Shown here one piece after another: positions 42,497 through 51,215 of a stretch of 64,000 bases of DNA; position 1 is the first letter of the stretch; the number at the start of each line of letters is the position of its first letter. The notes under the pieces are model-generated. The model did no database searches. It had not been told where the DNA came from and saw only the letters and a program-made list of their open reading frames with translations. Source of the stretch: Paenibacillus spongiae (lineage in GTDB: Bacteria; Bacillota; Bacilli; Paenibacillales; Paenibacillaceae); assembly GCF_024734895.1 (NCBI RefSeq), contig NZ_CP091430.1, positions 1,466,001 to 1,530,000 on the forward strand, given 5' to 3'. The translations under genes and the position numbers were made by a program.

Positions 42497-43588
42497 CTGA
42501 AGCCTATTCGCGTACTGCAGGTAGTCACAATTATGAATCGCGGCGGATTAGAGACGATGTTAATGAACTATTATCGAAAGATAGATCGAAGTCAGGTTCA
42601 ATTTGACTTTATGGTGCATCGCAATGAAAGAGGTCATTACGATGACGAAATTGAACGTCTCGGGGGAAAGATCTATCGGATGCCAGCCATTCGTCCAGGC
42701 CAATACCGCAACTACTTTGGCAAGCTTGATGCGTTTTTTATTGACCATCCTGACTATCAGGTTGTTCATTCCCACATTAATGAGAATAGCGGTTTTGTTC
42801 TCCGTGCGGCAAAAAAGGCGGGCATTCCATGCCGAATTGCGCATAGCCACCTAAGTGATAATCGGTTGGATATGAAGCTACCCTTTCGGATTTACGCAAG
42901 AATGAACATGAGCGGACATCCTAATCATTACTTTGCTTGTTCCAAAAATGCGGGGAAATGGTTATTCGGGCATTCACAGAACGTCACGATTCTTAACAAT
43001 GCTGTGAATGTAGAGGACTTTCAATATAATGAATCAATTCGAGAAGAGATTCAAGCAGAGCTCGGTGTGGAGGGCCGCTTTGTTATGGGTCATATCGGTC
43101 GGTTCTATAAACAGAAAAACCATACTTTTCTGCTGGATATATTCAAAGCCGTTCATATGAAAAACCCGAAATCCGTACTTGTACTCGTTGGTGAAGGTCA
43201 ATTAAGAGCGACGATGGAAAAGAAAGCAGCTAAGCTAGGTTTAACTGATCATGTCAAATTTCTCGGCGTTCGTAAAGATATTGCACGATTGCTGCAGGGC
43301 TTCGATATTTTTCTACTGCCATCCTTGTTTGAAGGGCTGCCCGTCGTTCTGGTAGAGGCCCAGGCCGCAGGTCTAATGAGTGTCGTATCCGATACGATTA
43401 CAAGGGAGGCGGATGTAACAGGTCGAGTCGAGTTCGTCGGCCTTAAACAAAGTCCGGAAGAGTGGGCGGAGCGAATACTTGCCTCGACGAATCATCATAT
43501 AGATACATCTATGCAATTAGCCGCGAGTGGCTATGATACAGCAACGGCAACACAATGGTTGGTGAATTATTATAATAAGCATGCCTAA
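42497..43588 (+). CDS. epsF: Glycosyltransferase family 4, EpsF-like, probable CTG start
   Basis: 363-residue GT-B enzyme similar to EpsF: KPIRVLQVVTIMNRGGLETMLMNYYRK at the N-terminus, VHSHINENSGFVLRAAKKAGIP, GHIGRFYKQKNH and PSLFEGLPVVLVEAQAAGL. The first ATG (42533) would cut off the conserved RVLxVxxxMNRGG strand. The frame is open upstream, and the only codon that fits GGAGG at 42485-42489 is CTG 42497, 7 bp away. I therefore start the gene at this rare codon. Confidence 0.85.
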   Translation: MKPIRVLQVVTIMNRGGLETMLMNYYRKIDRSQVQFDFMVHRNERGHYDDEIERLGGKIYRMPAIRPGQYRNYFGKLDAFFIDHPDYQVVHSHINENSGFVLRAAKKAGIPCRIAHSHLSDNRLDMKLPFRIYARMNMSGHPNHYFACSKNAGKWLFGHSQNVTILNNAVNVEDFQYNESIREEIQAELGVEGRFVMGHIGRFYKQKNHTFLLDIFKAVHMKNPKSVLVLVGEGQLRATMEKKAAKLGLTDHVKFLGVRKDIARLLQGFDIFLLPSLFEGLPVVLVEAQAAGLMSVVSDTITREADVTGRVEFVGLKQSPEEWAERILASTNHHIDTSMQLAASGYDTATATQWLVNYYNKHA

Positions 43589-43606
43589 TATTCAGGAGGT
43601 TCAGAA

Positions 43607-44506
43607 GTGAAGCCGATGCTGACCGTCTTTACACCGACGTTTAACCGGGCCTATATCCTTCATCAATGCTATGAAAGCTTAATTCGTCAGAGCTGTAAAG
43701 AATTTATCTGGCTGATTATCGACGACGGCTCAAGTGATAATACAAAGGAGTTAGTCGAAGGATGGATAGCGGAAGGACTTCTTTCAATTCGTTATCACTT
43801 CCAGGAAAACCAAGGCATGCACGGTGCACATAATACAGCATATGAGCTAGTGGACACTGAGCTTAATGTATGCATAGATTCCGATGACTATATGTCCGAT
43901 GATGCCGTTGAAAAAATAATAAATTTCTGGAAACAGTATGGCACTGAGAAGGCAGCTGGAATCGTAGGCCTTGATGCTTCTCCGGATGGCCGGATTATCG
44001 GTACGAGGATGCCGGGGAATTGTAAAGAATCTACTCTCTCGGACCTATATGAGAAGCACAAGGTGAAGGGAGACAAGAAGCTTGTTTATCGATCGGAGCT
44101 GACCCGGCAATGCCCGCCTTATCCTATTTTCCCTGGTGAGAAATATTGCCCGTTGTCGTACAAATATATTCTTATTGACCAACAACATCCTTTGCTCATT
44201 ATGAATGATGTACTGTGTATTGTGGAGTATTTACCAGATGGATCGAGCATGAATATTATCAAGCAGTATAAGAACAACCCGAGGGGATTTACGTTCTTCC
44301 GGAAGGTCGCGATGAAATATGCCCCTACTTCTAAGAAACGCCTTCGTGAATCCGTTCATTACGTGGCAAGCAGTCTAATGAGTCGCAATTATCGATTTTT
44401 GCTGGAGTCGCCATGTAAGCTGGCCACTTTGGCAGCTTCCCCCCTAGGGATGCTGCTGTATTTATATATACAGAATACACGGAGGTCTACGACGTTAAAA
44501 AGCTAA
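43607..44506 (+). CDS. Glycosyltransferase family 2
   Basis: 299-residue GT-A enzyme: LTVFTPTFNRAYILHQCYESL, LIIDDGSSDNT, NQGMHGAHNTAYE and CIDSDDYM (DxD-type metal site). GTG 43607 follows AGGAGGT. A hydrophobic C-terminal tail (LGMLLYLYIQN) may touch the membrane. Substrate unknown. Confidence 0.87.
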   Translation: MKPMLTVFTPTFNRAYILHQCYESLIRQSCKEFIWLIIDDGSSDNTKELVEGWIAEGLLSIRYHFQENQGMHGAHNTAYELVDTELNVCIDSDDYMSDDAVEKIINFWKQYGTEKAAGIVGLDASPDGRIIGTRMPGNCKESTLSDLYEKHKVKGDKKLVYRSELTRQCPPYPIFPGEKYCPLSYKYILIDQQHPLLIMNDVLCIVEYLPDGSSMNIIKQYKNNPRGFTFFRKVAMKYAPTSKKRLRESVHYVASSLMSRNYRFLLESPCKLATLAASPLGMLLYLYIQNTRRSTTLKS

Positions 44507-44530
44507 TCAGTACCATGAAGGAGAAAAACA

Positions 44531-45598
44531 ATGACCGTAATATGGCTCATGTTAGCAGTAGTTTTTATGCTGTCAGTATTATCAAGATATTTTTCAACTC
44601 CGGTTTATTTGGGGCCTACATATATTCGTTCAAGTAGATTACTCACCTTAGGCATTATGGCATCGTTGGTTCTGGTAGCCGGATTAAGAAAGAATATCGG
44701 AGATACGTATTATTACATGCATAGCTACTCAACAGGGGATTTTCGGTTGAATCAGATTCAACTGGAAGGCGATTTTGGGTTTAACTTCCTGCAGGCACTG
44801 CTTCATTTCATCTCAGATGACCCCCAACTGTTAATCTTTACGACGGCATTGTTTACGAATATATTCATTGTTCTCGTATTGCGTCAATATTCTCGAATGA
44901 TCGAGGTTAGTCTATACGTCTATATTGCTTCGGGTATGTTCACAATTTCCATGAATGGAATACGTCAATGTTTGGCCGCTTCTATTGTATTTCTTGCAAC
45001 CAAATATATTTTGAATGGGGATTGGAAGAAGTATTTTCTTATAGTACTGATTGCTTCCACTTTCCATAATACCGCGCTTATATTAATTCCGATTTATTTC
45101 ATCGTACGAAGAGAAGCATGGACCAAGATGACTTTCTTGATGCTTGGTATGGCGGTCATTCTTACATTCGGCTTCCAGCAATTTTCCGATGTCATCTTCA
45201 GAGCGATCGATGATACCCACTACAGTGGTTATAAGGATTTTGCCGAAGGCGGTGCCAGTTTTATTCGGGTCATTGTTAATGGAGCGCCGGTCGTTATTGC
45301 ATATTTAGGAAGACATAGATTACGTGAGTTGTGGCCAAATAGCGATTATATCGTAAATCTCTCTCTATTGAGCTGTGTCTTCATCATAATTGCTACTCAA
45401 AATTGGATATTCGCTAGATTTAATATATATTTTGGGCTGTATAACCTCATCCTTATATCATGGTTAGTCCATTTATTTGTGAAGAAGGATCGAAAACTAA
45501 TCTACTTAGGATTGCTACTCTGCTACTTGGCTTATTTTTACTACGAGCAGGTAATTTCGTTAGGAATTTTATATAAGAGTGACTATATCACGTGGTGA
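44531..45598 (+). CDS. epsG: EpsG-family exopolysaccharide polymerase
   Basis: 355-residue membrane protein with about ten predicted helices, the Wzy-like role in the EpsG family. Typical features are GLRKNIGDTYYYMHSY early (the family has R-x-x-x-G-x-D-t-x-x-Y), FTISMNGIRQCLAASIVFLA in the middle and HNTALILIPIY. It would join repeat units at the outer face of the membrane. AAGGAG lies 8 bp before ATG 44531. Confidence 0.87.
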   Translation: MTVIWLMLAVVFMLSVLSRYFSTPVYLGPTYIRSSRLLTLGIMASLVLVAGLRKNIGDTYYYMHSYSTGDFRLNQIQLEGDFGFNFLQALLHFISDDPQLLIFTTALFTNIFIVLVLRQYSRMIEVSLYVYIASGMFTISMNGIRQCLAASIVFLATKYILNGDWKKYFLIVLIASTFHNTALILIPIYFIVRREAWTKMTFLMLGMAVILTFGFQQFSDVIFRAIDDTHYSGYKDFAEGGASFIRVIVNGAPVVIAYLGRHRLRELWPNSDYIVNLSLLSCVFIIIATQNWIFARFNIYFGLYNLILISWLVHLFVKKDRKLIYLGLLLCYLAYFYYEQVISLGILYKSDYITW

Positions 45599-45638
45599 TA
45601 TGAAATATCGGATAAGCATAGGGGGTAAGAAGAAACGA

Positions 45639-46373
45639 ATGGAGAAAATCCCTCGAATTATTCATTATATATGGTTCGGCCGTGGGGAAAAGTCGCCAAA
45701 GATCAAGAAATGCATGAAAAGCTGGCAGCGCCATTTGGGCGACTATCAGTTCATCGAGTGGAATGAGGATAATTTCGACGTAAACTCCAACAGCTATGTG
45801 AAGCAGGCCTATGAGGCGCGAAAATTCGCTTTCGTCAGCGATTATGTAAGGCTGTATGCCCTGTACCATCATGGCGGGATCTACATGGATACGGATGTGG
45901 AAGTATTAAAGCCGCTGGACGTTTTTCTTCATCATGAAGCTTTCTCCGGCTTCGAAGATGATAAGCACGTGCCTACCGGGCTTATGGCATCCATCAAGGG
46001 GCATATATGGATTAAAGAGCTGCTGGAATACTATTCGGATAAAACGTTTATTCAGCCGGATGGGGCGTTTGATATGACAACCAATACAAGCATTATTACG
46101 AATCACTGCGCAGCGAACGGCTTCATACCGAACGGACAATATCAGGAGCTTCATAACGGAGTCGTATTTTATCCGAGAACAACCTTTTGCCCCTATGATT
46201 ACATCAATGGTGCGAATTATATAACAGATGAAAGTTATGCCATTCATCATTTCGCTAAGTCTTGGCTGCCTGCCCATGTCCGCTACCGGAGCGAAGTGAA
46301 GCGAATGCTGAGCCGGTTCGTAGGGCCGAAGATGATCGCCAAGCTCCGTGACGCGGTCAAGATGAGAGGCTAA
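45639..46373 (+). CDS. GT32-type glycosyltransferase with DXD motif
   Basis: 244 residues: IPRIIHYIWFGRGEKSPK at the start, KFAFVSDYVRLYALYHHGGIYMDTDVEVL with the metal-binding DTD, and HHFAKSW near the C-terminus, typical of capsular sugar transferases of the OCH1/GT32 group. The start at ATG 45639 matches the family; ATG 45600 is an alternative and overlaps less well with the family's length. Confidence 0.85.
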   Translation: MEKIPRIIHYIWFGRGEKSPKIKKCMKSWQRHLGDYQFIEWNEDNFDVNSNSYVKQAYEARKFAFVSDYVRLYALYHHGGIYMDTDVEVLKPLDVFLHHEAFSGFEDDKHVPTGLMASIKGHIWIKELLEYYSDKTFIQPDGAFDMTTNTSIITNHCAANGFIPNGQYQELHNGVVFYPRTTFCPYDYINGANYITDESYAIHHFAKSWLPAHVRYRSEVKRMLSRFVGPKMIAKLRDAVKMRG

Positions 46374-46388
46374 GAAAGGAAGTTGACG

Positions 46389-47603
46389 TTGAAGAAACGG
46401 TTGTTGTTCGTTACCCAATATCTTCACACTGGCGGCGCCGAGAAAAGTCTTCTGACCTTGCTCTCCGAGTTGAATTACGATAAATACGAGGTCGACTTAC
46501 TTTTGTTCGACCATAGTGGAGCGCTCTTCGAGCAGGTGCCGCCTATGGTTAATATCCTTCCGCCATTGTTCGATACGTTCACCGTGCCCTTGTCGAAGGC
46601 GATTCCGATTCTTATGAAGAAAGGGCGGTTCCGCCTGCTGGCAGGAAGAATATTAGCATCGGTGCTCGCTGGATTCTCGAAGGGAAAAGGGGTCGGGATC
46701 CGATGGGCGATCTACCGTCATGCGCTTCGTTCGCTCAGCGGTCAGTATGATGTTGCAATAAGCTATCTTGACTTCCATTGCAACTACTACGTAGCCGAGA
46801 AGGTTCGCGCCCGCAAGAAAATTCTCTACAACCATATGGACTACGGCTACAGTGAGCAGCAAGGGTGGCCTTGTCCGAGGATGGAGCGCAAGAGCTTCGC
46901 CAAGTGCGATTACATAGTCACCGTAGCGGATTCGGCGAAGCTGTCCCTGGAGAGATATTTTCCGGAATATGCTCCCAAGATGAGGGTCATTCGCAACCGG
47001 GTTTCTGTGGATGCTGTCCGGCGGCTGGCTCAAGAGAAGGCCGACGATTGCCGCTTTGTGGGCATAACATTGACGACGGTAGCGCGCTTAGGGGATGAGA
47101 AAGGGGTCATGCTTGCCCTTGAGGCATGCGCACTCTTGGTCAAGCAAGGCGCTAATATACGCTGGCAAATCATTGGAGACGGAGCGCTGCGCAGTGAGCT
47201 TACTATGCGGGCCGAGGAGCTGCAGCTGGAGGGCCGCTTCCTGCTGTTTGGCGAACAAGCGAACCCTTATCCGTATATGAACGCCTCCGACATCTATATT
47301 CAGCCCTCCAAGACGGAAGCTCATTGCATTGCGGTAGAGGAAGCGCTGGCTTTATGCAGGCCTGTAGTCGTGACCGATATCCCGTCGTTCCGACATCAGA
47401 TCCAGGACGGAGAAACCGGGATCATCGTGCCGGTCAGTCCAGAAGGTATCGCAGAAGGTATTATGAGGCTGATTGCGAATAAGGAGCTCCGGGAAGGGTT
47501 CACCAAGCGGCTGTTCCACTCCGGCAGCCGCCATCAACAGGAGCTTGCCAGGTTCTATCAGCTGATTGAAGGGGAAGAGGCGTATTATGAAAAGGCTAAT
47601 TGA
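46389..47603 (+). CDS. Glycosyltransferase family 4 (paralogue A)
   Basis: 404-residue GT-B enzyme: KKRLLFVTQYLHTGGAEKSLLTLL, VARLGDEKGV and the donor-site KTEAHCIAVEEALALCRPVVVTD. Two further genes (52390 and 53600) share its opening, its YDKYEVDLLLFDHSG-type second strand and its overall length, so these three arose by duplication. The start is TTG 46389, placed 6 bp after AAGGAAG; TTG 46383 abuts that site and is less likely. Confidence 0.87.
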   Translation: MKKRLLFVTQYLHTGGAEKSLLTLLSELNYDKYEVDLLLFDHSGALFEQVPPMVNILPPLFDTFTVPLSKAIPILMKKGRFRLLAGRILASVLAGFSKGKGVGIRWAIYRHALRSLSGQYDVAISYLDFHCNYYVAEKVRARKKILYNHMDYGYSEQQGWPCPRMERKSFAKCDYIVTVADSAKLSLERYFPEYAPKMRVIRNRVSVDAVRRLAQEKADDCRFVGITLTTVARLGDEKGVMLALEACALLVKQGANIRWQIIGDGALRSELTMRAEELQLEGRFLLFGEQANPYPYMNASDIYIQPSKTEAHCIAVEEALALCRPVVVTDIPSFRHQIQDGETGIIVPVSPEGIAEGIMRLIANKELREGFTKRLFHSGSRHQQELARFYQLIEGEEAYYEKAN

Positions 47604-48192
47604 TCTGTCAGCCGCCATTCTACTGCTCATCCTGCTATCGCCCGTGATGCTGATAACGGTCATCTTAGTCCGCATCAAGCTCGGAAAACCCGTCCTGTTC
47701 AAGCAGGAGCGTCCGGGGCTTAACGGAAAGCCGTTCATCCTATTGAAGTTTCGTTCCATGACAGACGCCAAAGACGGTGACGGCGTGCTGTTATCCGACT
47801 ATTTGCGGCTAACGAGCTTCGGCGTCTTCCTGAGGAAATACAGCTTGGATGAACTGCCGCAGCTCCTTAATGTATTGAAGGGCGAGATTAGCCTCGTCGG
47901 ACCGAGGCCGCTCTTGATGGAGTATCTTCCCTTGTATTCGACCGAGCAAGCCAAGCGCCATCGTGTCAAGCCAGGCATAACCGGCTGGGCGCAGGTAAAC
48001 GGACGAAATGCGATTACGTGGGAAGAGAAGTTCAAGCTGGATGTCTGGTATGCCGAGCATCAAAGCTTGCGGCTTGATTTGCGAATACTGCTGTTAACGT
48101 TCATGAGAATTGTGCGTCCGGCAGGAATCAGCAATGCGAACCATGCGACGATGCCGCCTTTTCGCGGGAACGACCGTCATTACGATGCTTGA
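47587..48192 (+). CDS. epsL: Undecaprenyl-phosphate sugar transferase, EpsL-like
   Basis: 201-residue bacterial sugar transferase that places the first sugar phosphate on undecaprenyl phosphate. One N-terminal helix (about 6-27) is followed by KQERPGLNGKPF, LKFRSMTDAKDGDG, RKYSLDELPQLLNVLKGEISLVGPRP and VKPGITGWAQVNGRNAITWEEK, all hallmarks of the family and close to EpsL. It overlaps the previous gene by 17 bp and has AAGAGG upstream. It ends 8 bp from the convergent EpsM-like gene. Confidence 0.93.
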   Translation: MKRLIDLSAAILLLILLSPVMLITVILVRIKLGKPVLFKQERPGLNGKPFILLKFRSMTDAKDGDGVLLSDYLRLTSFGVFLRKYSLDELPQLLNVLKGEISLVGPRPLLMEYLPLYSTEQAKRHRVKPGITGWAQVNGRNAITWEEKFKLDVWYAEHQSLRLDLRILLLTFMRIVRPAGISNANHATMPPFRGNDRHYDA

Positions 48193-48200
48193 TTTGATCG

Positions 48201-48857
48201 CTACAGGTAGCGCTCGCCGCGCTCTCGTGTGCGAACAACTCTGGTTGGCGTTCCATAGGCTACGACGTAGGAGTCGATGGAGGACAGTACGGTAGAGCCG
48301 GCACCAATAACGGAATGTTCTCCAATCGTTATACCGTGGATCACAGAGGCTCCGAGCGAAAGAACGGAATACCGGCCGATACTAACCTGACCGCCGGTCG
48401 TCGCATTTGGAGCAAGCGACACAAAGTCGCCAACGCTGCTATCATGGTCGACTGAAGACTTCGTGTTTAAGATGCAATGCTTGCCAATATGGGTATCGCT
48501 GTTAATAACGGCGCCAGCCATAATGACCGTTCCTTCTCCGATGGTGACACCGCGTGCAATCGATGCTGAAGGGTGAACGCTTGTAATAAAACGAAATTGC
48601 GGTTGAATATTCATGATTCGCGCTGCTATTGAAGAGCGGACACAGTTATCCCCAATCGCGATGATGCCGCCGTCGATCTGACTGCGGTGGTCTTGGATAT
48701 AATTCAGTCCTCCTAGAACTTCGTAGCCGTAAACATGTGTTCCGGGCGTCTTATTGTCATCGATTAATCCGATAATCGTATACTGCTTCGATTGTTCTAA
48801 GCTATCGATCACGACTTTGGCATGACCGCCGGAACCTATTACAACGATTCTATCCAT
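48201..48857 (-). CDS. epsM: Sugar O/N-acetyltransferase, EpsM-like (PglD type)
   Basis: 218-residue left-handed beta-helix acetyltransferase. It opens DRIVVIGSGGHAKVVIDSLEQ (UDP-sugar-binding Rossmann-like domain) and continues with hexapeptide repeats (VTIGEGTVIMAGAVINSDTHIGKHCILNTKSSVDHDSSVGDF). His of SSVDHDSS is the expected catalytic base. The family acetylates the 4-amino sugar made by EpsC and EpsN, giving UDP-N,N'-diacetylbacillosamine. It is the only exopolysaccharide gene on the minus strand; AGAAAGGG precedes its start. Confidence 0.88.
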   Translation of the reverse strand: MDRIVVIGSGGHAKVVIDSLEQSKQYTIIGLIDDNKTPGTHVYGYEVLGGLNYIQDHRSQIDGGIIAIGDNCVRSSIAARIMNIQPQFRFITSVHPSASIARGVTIGEGTVIMAGAVINSDTHIGKHCILNTKSSVDHDSSVGDFVSLAPNATTGGQVSIGRYSVLSLGASVIHGITIGEHSVIGAGSTVLSSIDSYVVAYGTPTRVVRTRERGERYL

Positions 48858-48964
48858 ATGAAACGCCCTTTCTACTGCCTGTGCAGCGGCTGTATTCGAA
48901 TAAATAATCTTTATAGTATTCTAGCACATTGAAAGAAGATAAAACGACTATGAAGGAGATTTGG

Positions 48965-50152
48965 ATGAGATACGATGGTATTGATTTGAAGCTCCTTCCC
49001 AGTGAGCTTAAGCTTCTGCTTTCCTTTATGAGAGCAGACTGTTCGGAGAGGATCATTCAATCCGAAATCGAGCAGGTTGCCGATGTGGACTGGGATCACT
49101 TTCTCCTTCTATCGAGACATCACCGTCTCGTCCCGTTCCTTCATCATCGCATGAAACAGCTCTCGTTAACGGGAATACCGCCCTATGTCCTGCAGACGAT
49201 ATCCCGCGAATACCGGAATAATACGCTGCAAATGATGCAGCTAAGCGGTGAGATGACCCAGGTGAGCAAGCAGCTAAGTGAAAGAGGCATACGTTCCATT
49301 ATGCTCAAGGGTCCTGTGGTTGCAGTGGATCTATACGGGAGTCTTTCCCTTCGCACGTCCTCTGATCTGGATATACTGGTGCATCTGGATGATCTGGAGC
49401 ATGTGGAGCGAATTCTTGCGGGGCTGGGATATGTTAAGGAAGGCGACCTGCCATCGGTCTTGAATGACTGGAAGTGGAGACATCATCATATTGCATTCTA
49501 CCATCCCGCTAAGCGGGTTAAGCTCGAAATTCATTGGCGTCTCAATCCGGGCCCTTCGAAGGAGCCGGGCTTCGATGAGTTGTGGCAACGCAGAAGAGTA
49601 AGCGCAATTTCGGCCGAGCCCGTCCATCTGCTTGGCCGCGAGGATTTGTTCCTATTCTTGATCTCACACGGAGCCCGTCACGGATGGTCCAGACTGCGCT
49701 GGCTGCTGGATATCAATCAAATCTCGCAGCAAGAGCTTGATGCCGATCTTGTTATGAAGCTCTTGCGGAGCAATCACTTCCTCCAGACAGCAGGCCAGGC
49801 GTTATTCTTGTGCTCGGAGCTGCTGCATACGCCGCTAAATAGTTCATTACAGCAGCTGGCAGAGGGAAAACGTGCACGAAAGTTGGCCCAAGACGCGATG
49901 TTCTATATCAGGCAGCTGATTAATCTACATACGGATCCGCTGCCCATCGAAGTGGCAAGATACCACAAGCAGCATTTGTTTGCTCTCATGTCTATTCAAC
50001 AAAAGTCATTGTTCTTGTTAAGCTTTCTATTTCCATATCCGATGGATACGCAGACGCTCCCGCTGCCGAAATCACTGCATATGCTTTATTTCCCGCTGCG
50101 TCCCTTTCTGTGGGCATGGAGAAAAACGAGAAGACATGGATATCAGGAGTAA
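48965..50152 (+). CDS. Nucleotidyltransferase-like protein (NTP_transf_5 type)
   Basis: 395 residues. The core SIMLKGPVVAVDLYGSLSLRTSSDLDILVHLDDL carries the nucleotidyltransferase G-S and D-x-D-x-x-V elements (DLDILV), as in the putative nucleotidyltransferases of PF14907. Then follow HHHIAFYHPAKRVKLEIHWRL and a helical C-terminal half. Members are often found beside lasso peptide and other RiPP clusters, where their role is unclear. Here it lies 12 kb past the lasso genes. ATG 48965 sits 6 bp after AAGGAG; the ATG at 48950 is an alternative. It follows the divergent intergenic region and starts a new run of plus-strand genes. Confidence 0.8.
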   Translation: MRYDGIDLKLLPSELKLLLSFMRADCSERIIQSEIEQVADVDWDHFLLLSRHHRLVPFLHHRMKQLSLTGIPPYVLQTISREYRNNTLQMMQLSGEMTQVSKQLSERGIRSIMLKGPVVAVDLYGSLSLRTSSDLDILVHLDDLEHVERILAGLGYVKEGDLPSVLNDWKWRHHHIAFYHPAKRVKLEIHWRLNPGPSKEPGFDELWQRRRVSAISAEPVHLLGREDLFLFLISHGARHGWSRLRWLLDINQISQQELDADLVMKLLRSNHFLQTAGQALFLCSELLHTPLNSSLQQLAEGKRARKLAQDAMFYIRQLINLHTDPLPIEVARYHKQHLFALMSIQQKSLFLLSFLFPYPMDTQTLPLPKSLHMLYFPLRPFLWAWRKTRRHGYQE

Positions 50153-50167
50153 GGAGACCGCCCTCGC

Positions 50168-51202
50168 ATGAGCATTAAAGTAAGTGTCGTCATCCCTGTG
50201 TTTAATTCGGAGAAATTCCTTGTCCCTTGCATAGAATCGCTGCTTAATCAGACGCTCAAGGACTGCGAATTTCTATTCGTGAATGACGGATCGCAGGACA
50301 ACAGCCAATCGATCATCGAGACCTACATGCAGGCGGACAATCGGATCAAGCTGATCAATCAAGCCAATCAAGGGGTTAGCACGGCGAGGAATACGGGGCT
50401 GGCTGCCTCGCTTGGAGAATATGTGGGATTTGTGGATGCGGATGATACCGTAGAACCGGATATGTACGCCGTGCTGTACCGCGCGGCTAAACAGGATAAC
50501 TGCGATGTGGTGATATCGAACTTTGAAAGCGAGATGGAAGGGCATAAAGTTACGGTCGCTTACACGTTTCCTACCGACACCAAACTGAATCGATCGTTTA
50601 TTGAGCAAGAAATTATGATCCATTTTATAAAAGAAGAAAACTTAAATTCAGTATGCAATAAATTATTCCGTAATTCTGTTATTCAAGAAAACAGCTTGCA
50701 ATTCCCGGATGCGGTAGCCCTTGGTGAGGATGAACGATTTAATATAAGGTTTTTCAGTCTTGCAAACACCATGAAGTACATAAATTATACGGGCTATCAT
50801 TATAGAGAAGTAGCTGGTAGTGCAACAAGAGATATTTTGACTAAAGACTACTTTGGTCGGGCCCTAGAAGCCTATAAACGAGAAAACCCTGAGCTGGCTG
50901 CACTTCAAATCGATCCCTATCGCATTAGTAGTCTTCGTTCCATAAAGCTCATGAACAGCGTTATGTCTTTCATCTATATGTACTTTAAACCAACCGCGGA
51001 GGTTGGTTTCTTTAAAAGGTATGGGTATGTTCGGAGGATGATTAACGATCCTCATGTCCGAAATGCACTGCCGATTTACTACAAAGAGGTTTATGAATCA
51101 TTAGGCATGTATCACCGATTTATGTTTAGCATGATTAAAAGGCGCTTTACGCCAGGCTTGTATTTTGCGGCAGCATATAGTCGATTGAGAAGCAGTAAAT
51201 AG
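50168..51202 (+). CDS. Glycosyltransferase family 2
   Basis: 344-residue GT-A enzyme: KVSVVIPVFNSEKFLVPCIESLLNQT, FVNDGSQDNSQS, QGVSTARNTGLAASLGEYVGFVDADDTVE with the DAD metal motif. It is similar in order and length to the gene at 41424 and is probably its paralogue. TAAGGAGACC lies before ATG 50168. Confidence 0.88.
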   Translation: MSIKVSVVIPVFNSEKFLVPCIESLLNQTLKDCEFLFVNDGSQDNSQSIIETYMQADNRIKLINQANQGVSTARNTGLAASLGEYVGFVDADDTVEPDMYAVLYRAAKQDNCDVVISNFESEMEGHKVTVAYTFPTDTKLNRSFIEQEIMIHFIKEENLNSVCNKLFRNSVIQENSLQFPDAVALGEDERFNIRFFSLANTMKYINYTGYHYREVAGSATRDILTKDYFGRALEAYKRENPELAALQIDPYRISSLRSIKLMNSVMSFIYMYFKPTAEVGFFKRYGYVRRMINDPHVRNALPIYYKEVYESLGMYHRFMFSMIKRRFTPGLYFAAAYSRLRSSK

Positions 51203-51215
51203 GGGGATGGTAGAG

